Part shown: positions 31,426 through 40,107 of the stretch, piece by piece
Layout: the number at the start of each line of letters is the position of its first letter
Numbering within the stretch: the first letter of the stretch is position 1
Source of the DNA: Actinomycetota bacterium
GTDB lineage: Bacteria > Actinomycetota > Acidimicrobiia > Acidimicrobiales > Poriferisodalaceae
Reading direction: 5' to 3'
Assembly (NCBI GenBank): GCA_014238065.1
Contig: JABABU010000031.1
Span: 51,373 to 115,372, forward strand
Length of the DNA stretch: 64,000 nt
Position numbers and translations under genes: made by a program
Notes under the pieces: model-generated
The model's database searches: none
Told to the model about the DNA's origin: nothing
The model's input: only the letters and a program-made list of their open reading frames with translations

Positions 31426-34128
31426 TCAGTGTGCTGAGGACGACCAGGGATCGGGAAGACTGGTGTCGAGGCCGTGATCGGCAACTGCTTTCGAGACGGC
31501 GTTGCTGTCGACAACGCCAGCGGCCGCGAGACGGTCGAGGACGGCGATGACGATGTGGCCGGCGTCGATCTCGAAGTGGCGACGGAGCGCCTCGCGGGTG
31601 TCGGATCGTCCAAACCCCTCCGTGCCGAGCGACAGGTAGTCGCCTGGGACCCAGCGCGCGACCTGGTCAGGGATGGTGCGCATGAAGTCGGTGACTGCGA
31701 TTGTCGGGCCGGGGGTGTTGGCGAGTGCTTCGGTGACGTACGGGATGCGTGGTGCTTCTTCGGGGCGGAGCCGGTTGTGACGTTCCGCCGAGAGGGCTTC
31801 GTCGCGAAGGGCCTTGTACGAGGTTGCGCTCCACAGTTCCACCCCGACGTCGTAGGTTTCGGCCAACTCGGCTGCTGCGTCGCGGACTGCGGTGTGAGCA
31901 GAGCCGGAGAACACGAGTGTCGCCTTGACCTCGACGCCTGCGGGACCTTCGGCGTACTTGTAGAGGCCCTTCAGAAGACCTGAGGTGTCGAGATCATCCG
32001 GAGCTTCCGGATGGAGGTAGTTCTCGTTGTACAACGTCAGGTAATAGAAGATGTCCTCGTTGTCGGTGTACATCCTCCGGATGCCGTCTTCGATGATGAC
32101 ACCCAACTCGAACGCGAATGCCGGGTCGTAGGCCTGGCATGGAGGGACGGTCGAAGCCGCGAGCAGGCTGTGCCCGTCTTGGTGTTGCAGTCCTTCGCCG
32201 TGCAGCGTTGTGCGTCCCGCGGTTGCGCCCATGAGAAAGCCTCGGCCGCGGCTGTCGGCAACGGCCCAGATCAGATCGCCGACGCGCTGGAAGCCGAACA
32301 TCGAATAGAAGATGTAGAACGGCACCATCGGCACGCCCCGCGTAGCGTACGCGGTGGCCGCTGCGGTGAAGCTGGCCATCGATCCGGCTTCGGTGATTCC
32401 TTCCTCGAGGATCTGACCGTCTTTCTGTTCGGTGTAGCTGAGAAGCAGATCGGCGTCCACGGGTTCGTACTTCTGACCCTGCGATGCGTAGATGCCGACT
32501 TCTCTGAACAGCGAGTCCATACCGAACGTTCTGGCTTCGTCCGGAATGATCGGCACGACCCGGTCGCCGAATCCTTCCTCTCGTAGCAACGTTCTCAGCA
32601 TCCTGGTGAATGCCATCGTCGTCGAGACTTCTTGTTTCCCAGAGCCGGCCGCAAGATCGACAAATGCCTTGTCCGAAGGAGCAACGAGCGGATGGCGCCG
32701 CCACGTTCCGTTCCGACTCGGCAGCGGCCCGCCGAGGGCACGGCGACGGGAGTGGAGGTACTCCATCTCCTGCGATTCATCCTCGGGCTTGTAATACGGC
32801 GGGTTGTCGCTGTCGAAGTCCTCTGGGATCTCCTCGTGGAGATAGAGACGCTCGCGGATGGCGGCGAGCTGGTCATGGGTGAGTTTCTTGATCTGATGCG
32901 TAGCGTTCCGACCTTCGAGGTCGGGTCCGAGCGTCCAACCCTTGACTGTCTTGGCGAGGATCACCGTCGGCGAGCCGTGGTGTTCGGTCGCGGCCTTGTA
33001 GGCGGCGTAGATCTTGCGGTAGTCGTGCCCGCCGCGGGGCAGCGCCTGGAGATCTTCGTCCGAGAGATGCTCGACCAGTTGACGAAGCCGCGGGTCGCCA
33101 CCGAAGAAGTGCTCGCGGATGTATGCGCCTGATTCGACGCTGTAACGCTGAAATTCGCCGTCGACGGTCGAGTTGAGACGATTCATCAAGACGCCATCGA
33201 CGTCGCGGGCGAGCAGTTCGTCCCATTTCGAACCGTGGATCACCTTGATGACGTTCCAGCCGGCACCACGGAAGACTGCTTCGAGTTCCTGGATGATCTT
33301 TCCGTTGCCTCTGACGGGTCCGTCGAGGCGCTGAAGGTTGCAGTTCACGACGAAGATCAGGTTGTCCAGCTGTTCGCGGGCCGCGATCGACAATGCGCCC
33401 AGTGACTCTGGTTCGTCGCATTCGCCGTCTCCCAAGAACGCCCAGACCTTCGACTCCGAGGTGTCGTCGAGCTGTCGGTTGTGCAGGTACCGATTGAACC
33501 TGGCCTGGTAGATGGCGTTGATCGGGCCGATGCCCATCGACACCGTCGGATACTCCCAGAACTCGGGCATGAGGCGCGGATGCGGATAGCTAGACAGGCC
33601 GACCCGACCGATCTCGCGGCGGAAGTGGTCGAGATCCTCAGCCGACAGCCGTCCCTCGAGATATGCGCGGGCATAGATACCGGGAGCTGCGTGGCCCTGG
33701 ATGTAGATGTGGTCTCCTGGGGTGCCGTTGTCCTTGCCACGGAAGAAGTGGTTGAAGCCGACGTCGTAGAGCGCGGCCGATGATGCAAACGTCGACAGGT
33801 GTCCCCCGATGCCATCGGCGAACTTGTTGGCATAGGTGACCATCGCGACCGCGTTCCACCGGATGAAGGCGCGCAGCCGGCGCTCGATGAACTCATCACC
33901 GGGGAACCATGGCTCTTGCTCGGGTGGGATCGTGTTGATGTACGGCGTGGTGATCGTCGCTGGGAAGTCGACGCCGAGCTCACTCGCCCTGAGCATCAGT
34001 CGCCGTAAGAGGTACGAGCCCCTGTTCCTCCCGTGTGCCTCGATGACAGCGGAGTATGACTGCAGCCACTCCTCGGTCTCGACGGCGTCGATGTCTGGCA
34101 GTTGTTTGGAGAAACCATCGAACAACAT
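31426..34128 (-). CDS. aceE: Pyruvate dehydrogenase E1 component, homodimeric type
   Basis: A 900-residue AceE, the thiamin diphosphate-dependent first subunit of the pyruvate dehydrogenase complex. The ThDP motif GDGECDEPES with NCNLQRLDGPV lies near residues 240-280. The N-terminal SYLLRRLMLRASELGVDFPA and FADGIGGHLSTFASSAALYD, and the C-terminal GRTTLHGEGLQHQDGHS, are diagnostic of the single-chain E1. The length matches the family (~900). E3, E2 and the lipoylating enzymes lie 3-8 kb away on the other strand, so the complex is assembled from separate transcripts. It is divergent from the ribonuclease HI fusion gene. Confidence 0.97.
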   Translation of the reverse strand: MLFDGFSKQLPDIDAVETEEWLQSYSAVIEAHGRNRGSYLLRRLMLRASELGVDFPATITTPYINTIPPEQEPWFPGDEFIERRLRAFIRWNAVAMVTYANKFADGIGGHLSTFASSAALYDVGFNHFFRGKDNGTPGDHIYIQGHAAPGIYARAYLEGRLSAEDLDHFRREIGRVGLSSYPHPRLMPEFWEYPTVSMGIGPINAIYQARFNRYLHNRQLDDTSESKVWAFLGDGECDEPESLGALSIAAREQLDNLIFVVNCNLQRLDGPVRGNGKIIQELEAVFRGAGWNVIKVIHGSKWDELLARDVDGVLMNRLNSTVDGEFQRYSVESGAYIREHFFGGDPRLRQLVEHLSDEDLQALPRGGHDYRKIYAAYKAATEHHGSPTVILAKTVKGWTLGPDLEGRNATHQIKKLTHDQLAAIRERLYLHEEIPEDFDSDNPPYYKPEDESQEMEYLHSRRRALGGPLPSRNGTWRRHPLVAPSDKAFVDLAAGSGKQEVSTTMAFTRMLRTLLREEGFGDRVVPIIPDEARTFGMDSLFREVGIYASQGQKYEPVDADLLLSYTEQKDGQILEEGITEAGSMASFTAAATAYATRGVPMVPFYIFYSMFGFQRVGDLIWAVADSRGRGFLMGATAGRTTLHGEGLQHQDGHSLLAASTVPPCQAYDPAFAFELGVIIEDGIRRMYTDNEDIFYYLTLYNENYLHPEAPDDLDTSGLLKGLYKYAEGPAGVEVKATLVFSGSAHTAVRDAAAELAETYDVGVELWSATSYKALRDEALSAERHNRLRPEEAPRIPYVTEALANTPGPTIAVTDFMRTIPDQVARWVPGDYLSLGTEGFGRSDTREALRRHFEIDAGHIVIAVLDRLAAAGVVDSNAVSKAVADHGLDTSLPDPWSSSAH

Positions 34129-34209
34129 GAGGCCATCCTGCCACCAAACGACCTATTTCGGGTCTGGTTCGGCCTGTTCGCAGCCGCAAGGGGATGACAG
34201 GATGTCGGC

Positions 34210-35250
34210 GTGCCAACGACTGCGTTCACCGACGGGGCCTGCCTCGGAAACCCTGGCAAGGGCGGATGGGGCTTCGTGGTCGATAGCGGACTCTGGGCCA
34301 GTGGGTCGGACCCGGCGACGACAAACCAGCGGATGGAACTCACGGCTGCATACGAAGCCGTCCGCAGGATTCCTGGTCAGCTCATCATCATCAGCGACTC
34401 GACCTACGTCGTGAACTGCTTCAACCAAGGCTGGTGGGAGGGCTGGCTGAAGCGCGGCTGGAAGAACAGCAAGAAAGAACCGGTGGCGAACCGCGATCTG
34501 TGGGAGCCGTTCATCGAGCTGGTGCGCCGTCGAGGAGACGTGACGTTCACCTGGGTGAAGGGTCACTCTGGCGACAGACTGAATGATGCTGCCGACAAGT
34601 TGGCCACCACTGCAGCTGCAGAGCAGAAGGGCCGCTCTGGCCCCCGATTCGCTGACGATGTGGTTGCGCTACTCGAGCCGGACAAGCCGCGGAGTTCTGG
34701 TGTGCTTGTGCTCGGCGACGAGCGTCCGGTAACGGGGACCGATGATGGCGGGCCGCTCGTGATCATCACCGGTCACCGCCCTACTGAGCTTGGTGGGTGG
34801 GACCTCGCCAATCCTGTTGCCGATGGCCTCCGCCGACAGCTGACCGAGATTCTTCGAGCCAAGAAGCAGGTTGACCCGGGAGTCAAGGTCGCGACCGGCC
34901 TCGGCCTCGGGGCCGAGATGCTTGCCGCCGAGGCTGCGCTCATGGCCGCTGTTCCCTACATAGCGGTGCTTGCGTTTGAGGGCATCGAGTCGAGGTGGCC
35001 GGAGCGCACCCAACGAAGGTTCAGGGAGTTGCGGGCTGACGCAGCCAAGGTCGAGATCCTCGGAAGCGTTCCGGCCGGCGGAGACGGGTTCGCGAAAGCG
35101 ATGCGGCGACGCGATGCCTGGCTTCAGCGCAACGGTACGGAGGCTGTATTGATCTGGAACCGAAGCGACAAGATCATCGGCTCGCTCCACGATCGGTTCG
35201 ACAGGGCCTTCGACGGCAACGTGTGGGTGATCGAGCCACCTTCTGAGTGA
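34210..35250 (+). CDS. Ribonuclease HI fused to a SLOG/YpsA-like domain
   Basis: A 346-residue two-domain protein. Residues 1-140 are a complete ribonuclease HI: active-site Asp8 (FTDGACLGNPG), Glu43 (RMELTAAYEA), Asp63 (IISDSTYV), His119 (VKGHSGD) and Asp129 (AADKLA). It would cut RNA in RNA-DNA hybrids. After a ~40-residue linker, residues ~183-346 read VIITGHRPTELGGWD, then ATGLGLGAEMLAAEAAL, AVLAFEGIESRWPE and AVLIWNRSDK, the layout of the YpsA/DUF1273 branch of the SLOG (nucleotide- or nucleoside-binding Rossmann) superfamily. Hybrid cleavage may thus be tied to sensing or processing of a nucleotide ligand. GTG start at 34210, possibly leaderless. Domain calls confident for RNase HI, good for SLOG. 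Confidence 0.88.
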   Translation: MPTTAFTDGACLGNPGKGGWGFVVDSGLWASGSDPATTNQRMELTAAYEAVRRIPGQLIIISDSTYVVNCFNQGWWEGWLKRGWKNSKKEPVANRDLWEPFIELVRRRGDVTFTWVKGHSGDRLNDAADKLATTAAAEQKGRSGPRFADDVVALLEPDKPRSSGVLVLGDERPVTGTDDGGPLVIITGHRPTELGGWDLANPVADGLRRQLTEILRAKKQVDPGVKVATGLGLGAEMLAAEAALMAAVPYIAVLAFEGIESRWPERTQRRFRELRADAAKVEILGSVPAGGDGFAKAMRRRDAWLQRNGTEAVLIWNRSDKIIGSLHDRFDRAFDGNVWVIEPPSE

Positions 35251-35334
35251 TCGTGCCCCCCGACTGATCCCTTCCGGGTTTCGCCTTGGCCGTACGGCAT
35301 GACGTCCCGACGACTCTGGTGTTGCGATCGTGGG

Positions 35335-36549
35335 TCAGTGGGCGATGGGCGAGGTAGGAGAGCTGACGGTCGAAGCGACCCAGGTCCTGACGGCGACGAG
35401 TCCGATGAACGCCGCTGAAGCTGCTACGAAGAACGGGGCCTGGTTGCCCGACGTCGCTTTTGCGACGCCGAGCAGAAGCCCGCCGAGCCCTCCTGCGAGA
35501 TCGAAGAACAAGGTGAACGTTCCCATCGCGGATGCACGCTCGTCATCCGGAACTCCTGCAAGGGCCGCGATGAGCATTGCCGGATACAGCATCGACACAC
35601 CAATCGACCACACAGCCGTTGCCACCATCAGGCCGACGGTCCCCCCGGCAAGCCCCATCAGCGACATTCCGACGACTCCGGACGTCAAGGCGATAGTGCC
35701 TGTCCGGACGGGGCCGAGTCTGTCGGGAATCGTTGCTCCGACGAGTCGGATCACAATCACCACCACTGCTTGGAGGAGGAAGAAACGAGCGATGTCCTCG
35801 ATCCCGAGTTCCTCGGCTCGTAGCGGAAGGAAACCGGTGAACGCTGTGAACGACATCAGTCCGAGAAACATGGTGAGGCCAGGCGGTATGGACTTGATGT
35901 ACAACCCGGGAGGACCGCCCCTTGCCGGCTGGTCGATCCTGACCGGGCGCTCGGATGTCTGGGGAACCCGCTTGGGTAGCCAGAGCGCGACCACCGCGCT
36001 GCTTCCGGAGAGTGCAGCTCCGAGGAGAAACGCAGCGTCGAAGCCGTAGTGGTCGAGCATCGCCTGACCGAGGAAGGGACCGATGCCCGATCCGAGAAAG
36101 ATCGCGACCGAGAAGTATGACGTCGCTTCGCCCCTTCGGTCAGCGGGTGCGAGATCGACCACCAGTGTCGCGGCGCCGACGAAGAACGCTGCCTGCCCCG
36201 CGCCGATCACGAGCCGACCAGCGACGAGTGCCGCAACGCTGTTCGCGATCACATGAGCGGCGGTACCCGACCCCACCAACACGCCACCGATGATGATCAG
36301 GACTCTTCTTCCGCGGCGGTCACCGATTTGGCCGAGCCACGGCCGCAGCAAGATCGCCGACACGGAGAAGCTGCCGAGCGTCACGCCGACGGCAACGCCT
36401 CCGCCTCCGAGTTCGTTCTCGACGAATCGAGACAGCAGAGCGATGGTCGTCCCGAACCCGAGCATCTGGAACAGCCCCGTGAAACACGTCGTGAGGAGCT
36501 CTCTGCTGAGCAACCGTTCGTTGCGTGGCGCCGAATCCGTAGTGGCCAC
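35335..36549 (-). CDS. MFS transporter
   Basis: A 404-residue major facilitator permease with 12 predicted hydrophobic segments. The loop 2-3 motif is GQIGDRRGRRVL, and the antiporter-like GQAAFFVGAATLVVDLAPADR is typical of drug/metabolite exporters. No specificity can be read. It begins with GTG at 36549 and converges on the ribonuclease HI-SLOG gene. The 214 bases upstream to the lapA-like gene are divergent promoter space. Confidence 0.9.
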   Translation of the reverse strand: MATTDSAPRNERLLSRELLTTCFTGLFQMLGFGTTIALLSRFVENELGGGGVAVGVTLGSFSVSAILLRPWLGQIGDRRGRRVLIIIGGVLVGSGTAAHVIANSVAALVAGRLVIGAGQAAFFVGAATLVVDLAPADRRGEATSYFSVAIFLGSGIGPFLGQAMLDHYGFDAAFLLGAALSGSSAVVALWLPKRVPQTSERPVRIDQPARGGPPGLYIKSIPPGLTMFLGLMSFTAFTGFLPLRAEELGIEDIARFFLLQAVVVIVIRLVGATIPDRLGPVRTGTIALTSGVVGMSLMGLAGGTVGLMVATAVWSIGVSMLYPAMLIAALAGVPDDERASAMGTFTLFFDLAGGLGGLLLGVAKATSGNQAPFFVAASAAFIGLVAVRTWVASTVSSPTSPIAH

Positions 36550-36763
36550 CTAGTGAGGTCCGACTGTGCCGGCTTCGGCGAGGGCGGCAATCTTCTCCGT
36601 TGACCTTCCGAGACCGGCCCGCATCGCGCCCAACGGCCCGCTGACGATCTCTGCGAATTCGAGGACTCGAATTCCGGCCAAGGGTCCTTGCATCCCTGCG
36701 ACGCTACTCGTCGCACTCGGCACGAACTACGATCGACGGGACGACGCGGGAACGGAGTGCCGG

Positions 36764-37030
36764 ATGACTCACGAGTTCGATGGAAGTGATTCCGTCATTG
36801 ATGAGGGCGGGCTGTCGCTCCGTCAGAAGCTGAATCTGGTTGTGACCGCCGTCCTCGGCATCGCCCTGGCCCTGTTCATCTTTCAGAACACCGAACGCCA
36901 GCAGATCAAATTCCTGAGTTTCGAGCCGAACATGCCGATCTGGTTGCTCGTCCTCGGCTCGGCGGCAGCGGGCGCGGTCCTCTCAGTCGTAGGAACGGCG
37001 CTCTGGCGTCGGAAGCGGCGGCGCTCTTGA
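36764..37030 (+). CDS. LapA/DUF1049-family membrane protein
   Basis: An 88-residue protein with two membrane segments, LVVTAVLGIALALFIFQNTE (about 31-50) and a second at about 61-80, separated by the family motif QQIKFLSFEPNMP, and ending in a basic tail. LapA/DUF1049 proteins are small inner-membrane proteins; in Escherichia coli they act in envelope assembly. ATG 36764 is chosen because the two-helix family begins there; the frame is open further upstream. A possible 28-residue gene overlaps its stop. Confidence 0.85.
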   Translation: MTHEFDGSDSVIDEGGLSLRQKLNLVVTAVLGIALALFIFQNTERQQIKFLSFEPNMPIWLLVLGSAAAGAVLSVVGTALWRRKRRRS

Positions 37031-37113
37031 GCACCAGGGCGCTGATCTTCACCGCCCTCGTCACGGGCATGGTGATTCTGTTGGCGTTCGCTATTCAGGT
37101 ACTCCTCGCCTGA
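37027..37113 (+). CDS. Possible 28-residue single-pass membrane peptide
   Basis: A TTG at 37027 overlaps the stop of the LapA-like gene (TTGA) and opens a 28-codon frame ending TGA at 37113. The product (STRALIFTALVTGMVILLAF and a short hydrophobic end) would be one membrane helix with a basic residue near the N-terminus. The four-base overlap is the same coupling used by many genes here, and the composition is right for a membrane peptide. It could still be chance, because short hydrophobic frames are common. Confidence 0.4.
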   Translation: MSTRALIFTALVTGMVILLAFAIQVLLA

Positions 37114-37174
37114 CCGCATGCTCCCACAGCACTCGGGGCAGCCTCCGATCCAAGTTGTGCTCCTGGTCGGAATC

Positions 37175-37191
37175 GCGCCCGTGACGGGCGC
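37175..37191 (+). terminator. GC-rich hairpin upstream of lpd
   Basis: GCGCCCG-TGA-CGGGCGC is a perfect 7-bp stem with a triloop, 61 bases after the small membrane ORF and 52 bases before lpd. There is no T-tract on either strand, so it may be a weak terminator or a leader structure rather than a classical intrinsic terminator. Confidence 0.35.
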
Positions 37192-37242
37192 AACCGGTCG
37201 GTAGCCTGGCAGCTGACTTGTCCGCGAACATTTGGCTGAACA

Positions 37243-38646
37243 ATGAGCGAATCTCACGCTGATCTGGTGATCATTGGCGGCGGTCCCGCCGGGTATGGAG
37301 CCGCGCTGTACGGCGCATCGGCCGGGCTGTCTGTCATCCTCGTCGAGCGTGACAAGGTCGGCGGAACATGTCTGCATCGCGGATGCATTCCAGCGAAGGA
37401 GCTGCTGGAAACGGCATCGATCACCAGGACTGTGAAGGAGGCAGGCCAATTCGGTGTGCTGACCTCGGAGCCTGGCCTCGATTTCTCGATCACCCAGGAC
37501 CGTAAGCAGAGCGTCATCGATCAGCTGACAGCCGGGGTCGAGGGTCTGCTGAAGCGACGCAACTGCAGCACGCTTGCCGGCACCGGCCGCCTTGGTGCCG
37601 GCCGCAAGGTGACGGTGACACACGACGATGGAAGCGAGTCGGTCGTGACCGGCGAGCGTGTACTTCTGTGTACTGGCTCGGTTCCGAGGACCTTGCCGGG
37701 CTTCGAAGTCGACGGAACGATCGTGATGACGTCGGACGAAGTGCTCTCGATGTCGGCCATCCCGCCCCGAGCTGCGGTCATCGGAGGCGGCGCGATCGGC
37801 TGCGAATTCGCCTCGATGATGGCCGACCTTGGGTCGCAGGTGACGATCCTCGAAGGTATGGAGCAAATCGTTCCTGGCGTCGATCCTGACATCTCGAAAG
37901 CACTGACCAGGGCCTTCAAGAAGCGCAACATCGACGTCGTCACCGGTGTGAAGGTTCTCGGGCACACACCTGGCGCCAGTGGAACGACCGTGCACATCGA
38001 CGGGGCGGACGATTTGGAGGTCGACGCGGTTGTCGTGTCGATCGGCAGGCGGCCCTTGTCCGATCACCTCGGCCTCGACGGGACTGATGTGCTGGTGGAC
38101 GAGCGCGGGTTCGTGATGGTCGACAAGTTCTGTCGAACGGCCGAACCGGGCGTCTACGCCTTCGGTGACCTCATCAACACCCCACAACTCGCCCACGTCG
38201 GCTTCGCCGAAGCGATTTTGGTGGTGAAAGACTTCCTCGGCGAGGCACCGATGCCGGTTGACTACGCAAAGGTCCCCTGGGCGATCTATTGCCACCCCGA
38301 GGTTGCCTTCGCGGGAATGACAGAGCAACAGGCCAGAGATGCCGGGATCAACGTGGTCGTCAGCAAACACCGTTTCACGGGCAACAGCAGGGCGATGATC
38401 GTCGGCCAGACTGACGGCCTCGTGAAGATCATCGCCGAGGAGCTTCCCGATGGAACGGGTGGACGCATTCTCGGCGTTCACATGATGGGTCCTTGGGTCA
38501 CCGAACAACTCGGTCAGGGCTATCTCGCGGTCAACTGGGAGGCGACGGTCGAAGAGACAGCGGCGTTCATTCAACCTCACCCGACGCTCTCGGAGCTTTT
38601 CGGTGAAAGCGTCCTCGCTCTCACCGGCCGAAGCCTTCACGGCTGA
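37243..38646 (+). CDS. lpdA: Dihydrolipoyl dehydrogenase (E3)
   Basis: A 467-residue FAD enzyme that reoxidises dihydrolipoyl groups on the pyruvate and 2-oxoglutarate dehydrogenase E2 subunits with NAD. The FAD motif is VIIGGGPAGYGA, the redox disulfide is Cys43 and Cys48 in GGTCLHRGCIPAK, the NAD motif is VIGGGAIGCEFAS, and the C-terminal HPTLSE supplies the catalytic His and Glu. Length as usual. It is followed 123 bases later by the E2 gene, then LipB-LipA, so the region encodes the shared dehydrogenase subunits and their lipoylation machinery. Confidence 0.97.
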   Translation: MSESHADLVIIGGGPAGYGAALYGASAGLSVILVERDKVGGTCLHRGCIPAKELLETASITRTVKEAGQFGVLTSEPGLDFSITQDRKQSVIDQLTAGVEGLLKRRNCSTLAGTGRLGAGRKVTVTHDDGSESVVTGERVLLCTGSVPRTLPGFEVDGTIVMTSDEVLSMSAIPPRAAVIGGGAIGCEFASMMADLGSQVTILEGMEQIVPGVDPDISKALTRAFKKRNIDVVTGVKVLGHTPGASGTTVHIDGADDLEVDAVVVSIGRRPLSDHLGLDGTDVLVDERGFVMVDKFCRTAEPGVYAFGDLINTPQLAHVGFAEAILVVKDFLGEAPMPVDYAKVPWAIYCHPEVAFAGMTEQQARDAGINVVVSKHRFTGNSRAMIVGQTDGLVKIIAEELPDGTGGRILGVHMMGPWVTEQLGQGYLAVNWEATVEETAAFIQPHPTLSELFGESVLALTGRSLHG

Positions 38647-38711
38647 AGATCGACAACCGAACTCCTGGCAGCTAAGACAACTCATGCTGCAGGACAGCAC
38701 TCACCTCAAAG

Positions 38712-38741
38712 ATGAAGACCTGCCACATGAAGACCTGCCAC
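38712..38741 (+). repeat. Tandem 15-bp duplication in the E2 leader
   Basis: ATGAAGACCTGCCAC occurs twice in tandem. Read as a frame it encodes MKTCH twice, continuing to a stop that overlaps the E2 start (a 21-residue micro-ORF, 38712-38777). No ribosome binding site precedes it. Whether it is translated is unknown. The E2 gene has its own AGGAAGG about 6 bases before ATG 38770. Confidence 0.5.
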
Positions 38742-38769
38742 ACCAAGACCACGACACAGGAAGGCTCCG

Positions 38770-40107
38770 ATGGCTGAAGTCGAGATGCCACAGCTAGGTG
38801 AAACCGTCACCGAAGGAACCATCATCCGCTGGTTCAAGCAGGTCGGCGAGACTGTTGCCGTCGACGAGGTGTTATTCGAGGTCTCGACCGACAAGGTCGA
38901 CTCCGAGGTGCCGTCCCCGATCGGTGGCGTGCTCACCGAGATCTTGGTCCCTGAAGGCGACACCGTCGACGTCGGAACCGTGCTGGCGATGATCGGCGCA
39001 CCTGCGCCTGCGCCGCAGAACGATGTCGCGGCTGGTGTACCAGAGTCAGCCAGTACCCCAGCCCGGCCCGACGAAGCGCGGCTTCTGTCGCCGGTTGTTC
39101 GACGGCTCATCCGTGAAAACAATCTGGACGCGTCGGCGATTGTCGGCACTGGCGTTGGCGGAAGGATCACGCGTAAGGACGTGCTCGATCTTCTCGACAC
39201 CGGCGCTGGAAGCCGCCCTGCTGCGGTCTCTCCGCCGGAACCTCCGCTGGTTGAACCGAAAGAGGCTGCTGCGGTCTCTCCGCCGGAACCTCCGCTGGTT
39301 GAACCGAAAGAGGCTGCTCCGGCCGCCGAGGCGCCAGCAGCACAGGCGCCGAGTACGGCCGTTCCGGTTGCGAGCACCGAGGTCGACACCGTTGAGCAAT
39401 CGCATTACGTGCCGTTCAACAACGTCCGCCGAAGGACCGGTGAGCACATGGTCCACTCGGTGGCGGTGTCACCCCACGCTATGACGGTCATGGAGATCGA
39501 CTACGAAGGCGTCGACCAGGTACGGAGTCTCCACAAGGCGACTTTCAAGGCTCAGGAGGGCTTCAGTCTCACCTTCCTTCCCTTCATCATCCGTGCCGTC
39601 GTCGACGCACTCGCCGACTGGCCGTACATGAATGCTTCGGTGGAAGGTGAAGGGCTTCGCGTTCATCATGACCTGAACATCGGTGTGGCGGTAGACCTCG
39701 ACAACGAGGGTCTGGTCGTGCCCGTCCTCTCGCATGCCGATGGACTACGGCTGCGCGCTGTCGCACGTCAGGTGAACGATCTCGCGACCCGTGCTCGGAC
39801 CAAGCAACTCGGCGTCAACGACATCACCGGCGGGACGTTCACCATCTCGAACAACGGATCGTTCGGCACGTTCACGACCGCGGCGATCATCAATCAACCG
39901 CAGGTGGCGGTGCTGTCGACGGACGGCATCTCACGACGCCCGGTTGTGGTCGCTGACAACTACGGCAGCGAGTCGATCGCCATACATTCCGTCGGCAACC
40001 TCGCCATGGGCTGGGATCACCGCGCCTTCGACGGTGGGTACGCTGGCGGATTCCTTCGTCGGGTAAAGGAGATCCTCGAGACCCGCGATTGGGCGGCGGA
40101 GCTCTGA
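38770..40107 (+). CDS. Dihydrolipoamide acyltransferase (E2) of a 2-oxoacid dehydrogenase complex
   Basis: A 445-residue E2. One N-terminal lipoyl domain (residues ~1-78) has the lipoylated Lys in EVSTDKVDSEVPSP, followed by a Pro/Ala linker, a peripheral subunit-binding domain (SPVVRRLIRENNLDASAIVG, about 97-130) and a catalytic acyltransferase domain ending GWDHRAFDGGYAGG with the active His and Asp. A single lipoyl domain with this sequence suits the actinobacterial SucB/DlaT type, which serves both pyruvate and 2-oxoglutarate complexes. A perfect 16-residue duplication (AVSPPEPPLVEPKEAA, twice) sits in the second linker. The 3' end overlaps the frame of the LipB-LipA gene. Which 2-oxoacid it serves is inferred. 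Confidence 0.94.
   Translation: MAEVEMPQLGETVTEGTIIRWFKQVGETVAVDEVLFEVSTDKVDSEVPSPIGGVLTEILVPEGDTVDVGTVLAMIGAPAPAPQNDVAAGVPESASTPARPDEARLLSPVVRRLIRENNLDASAIVGTGVGGRITRKDVLDLLDTGAGSRPAAVSPPEPPLVEPKEAAAVSPPEPPLVEPKEAAPAAEAPAAQAPSTAVPVASTEVDTVEQSHYVPFNNVRRRTGEHMVHSVAVSPHAMTVMEIDYEGVDQVRSLHKATFKAQEGFSLTFLPFIIRAVVDALADWPYMNASVEGEGLRVHHDLNIGVAVDLDNEGLVVPVLSHADGLRLRAVARQVNDLATRARTKQLGVNDITGGTFTISNNGSFGTFTTAAIINQPQVAVLSTDGISRRPVVVADNYGSESIAIHSVGNLAMGWDHRAFDGGYAGGFLRRVKEILETRDWAAEL
39223..39318 (+). repeat. Perfect tandem 48-bp duplication inside the E2 linker
   Basis: Bases 39223-39270 and 39271-39318 are identical. They encode the linker segment AVSPPEPPLVEPKEAA twice. Identity at synonymous positions indicates a recent slippage or unequal-crossover event that lengthened the flexible Pro-rich linker. 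Confidence 0.9.

Noticed and set aside
36883..38700. 605-codon open frame on the minus strand
   Set aside because: It lies wholly antisense to lpd and extends into the LapA-like gene; its product has many His/Arg/Asp and no domain. Long antisense frames are expected in high-GC coding DNA.
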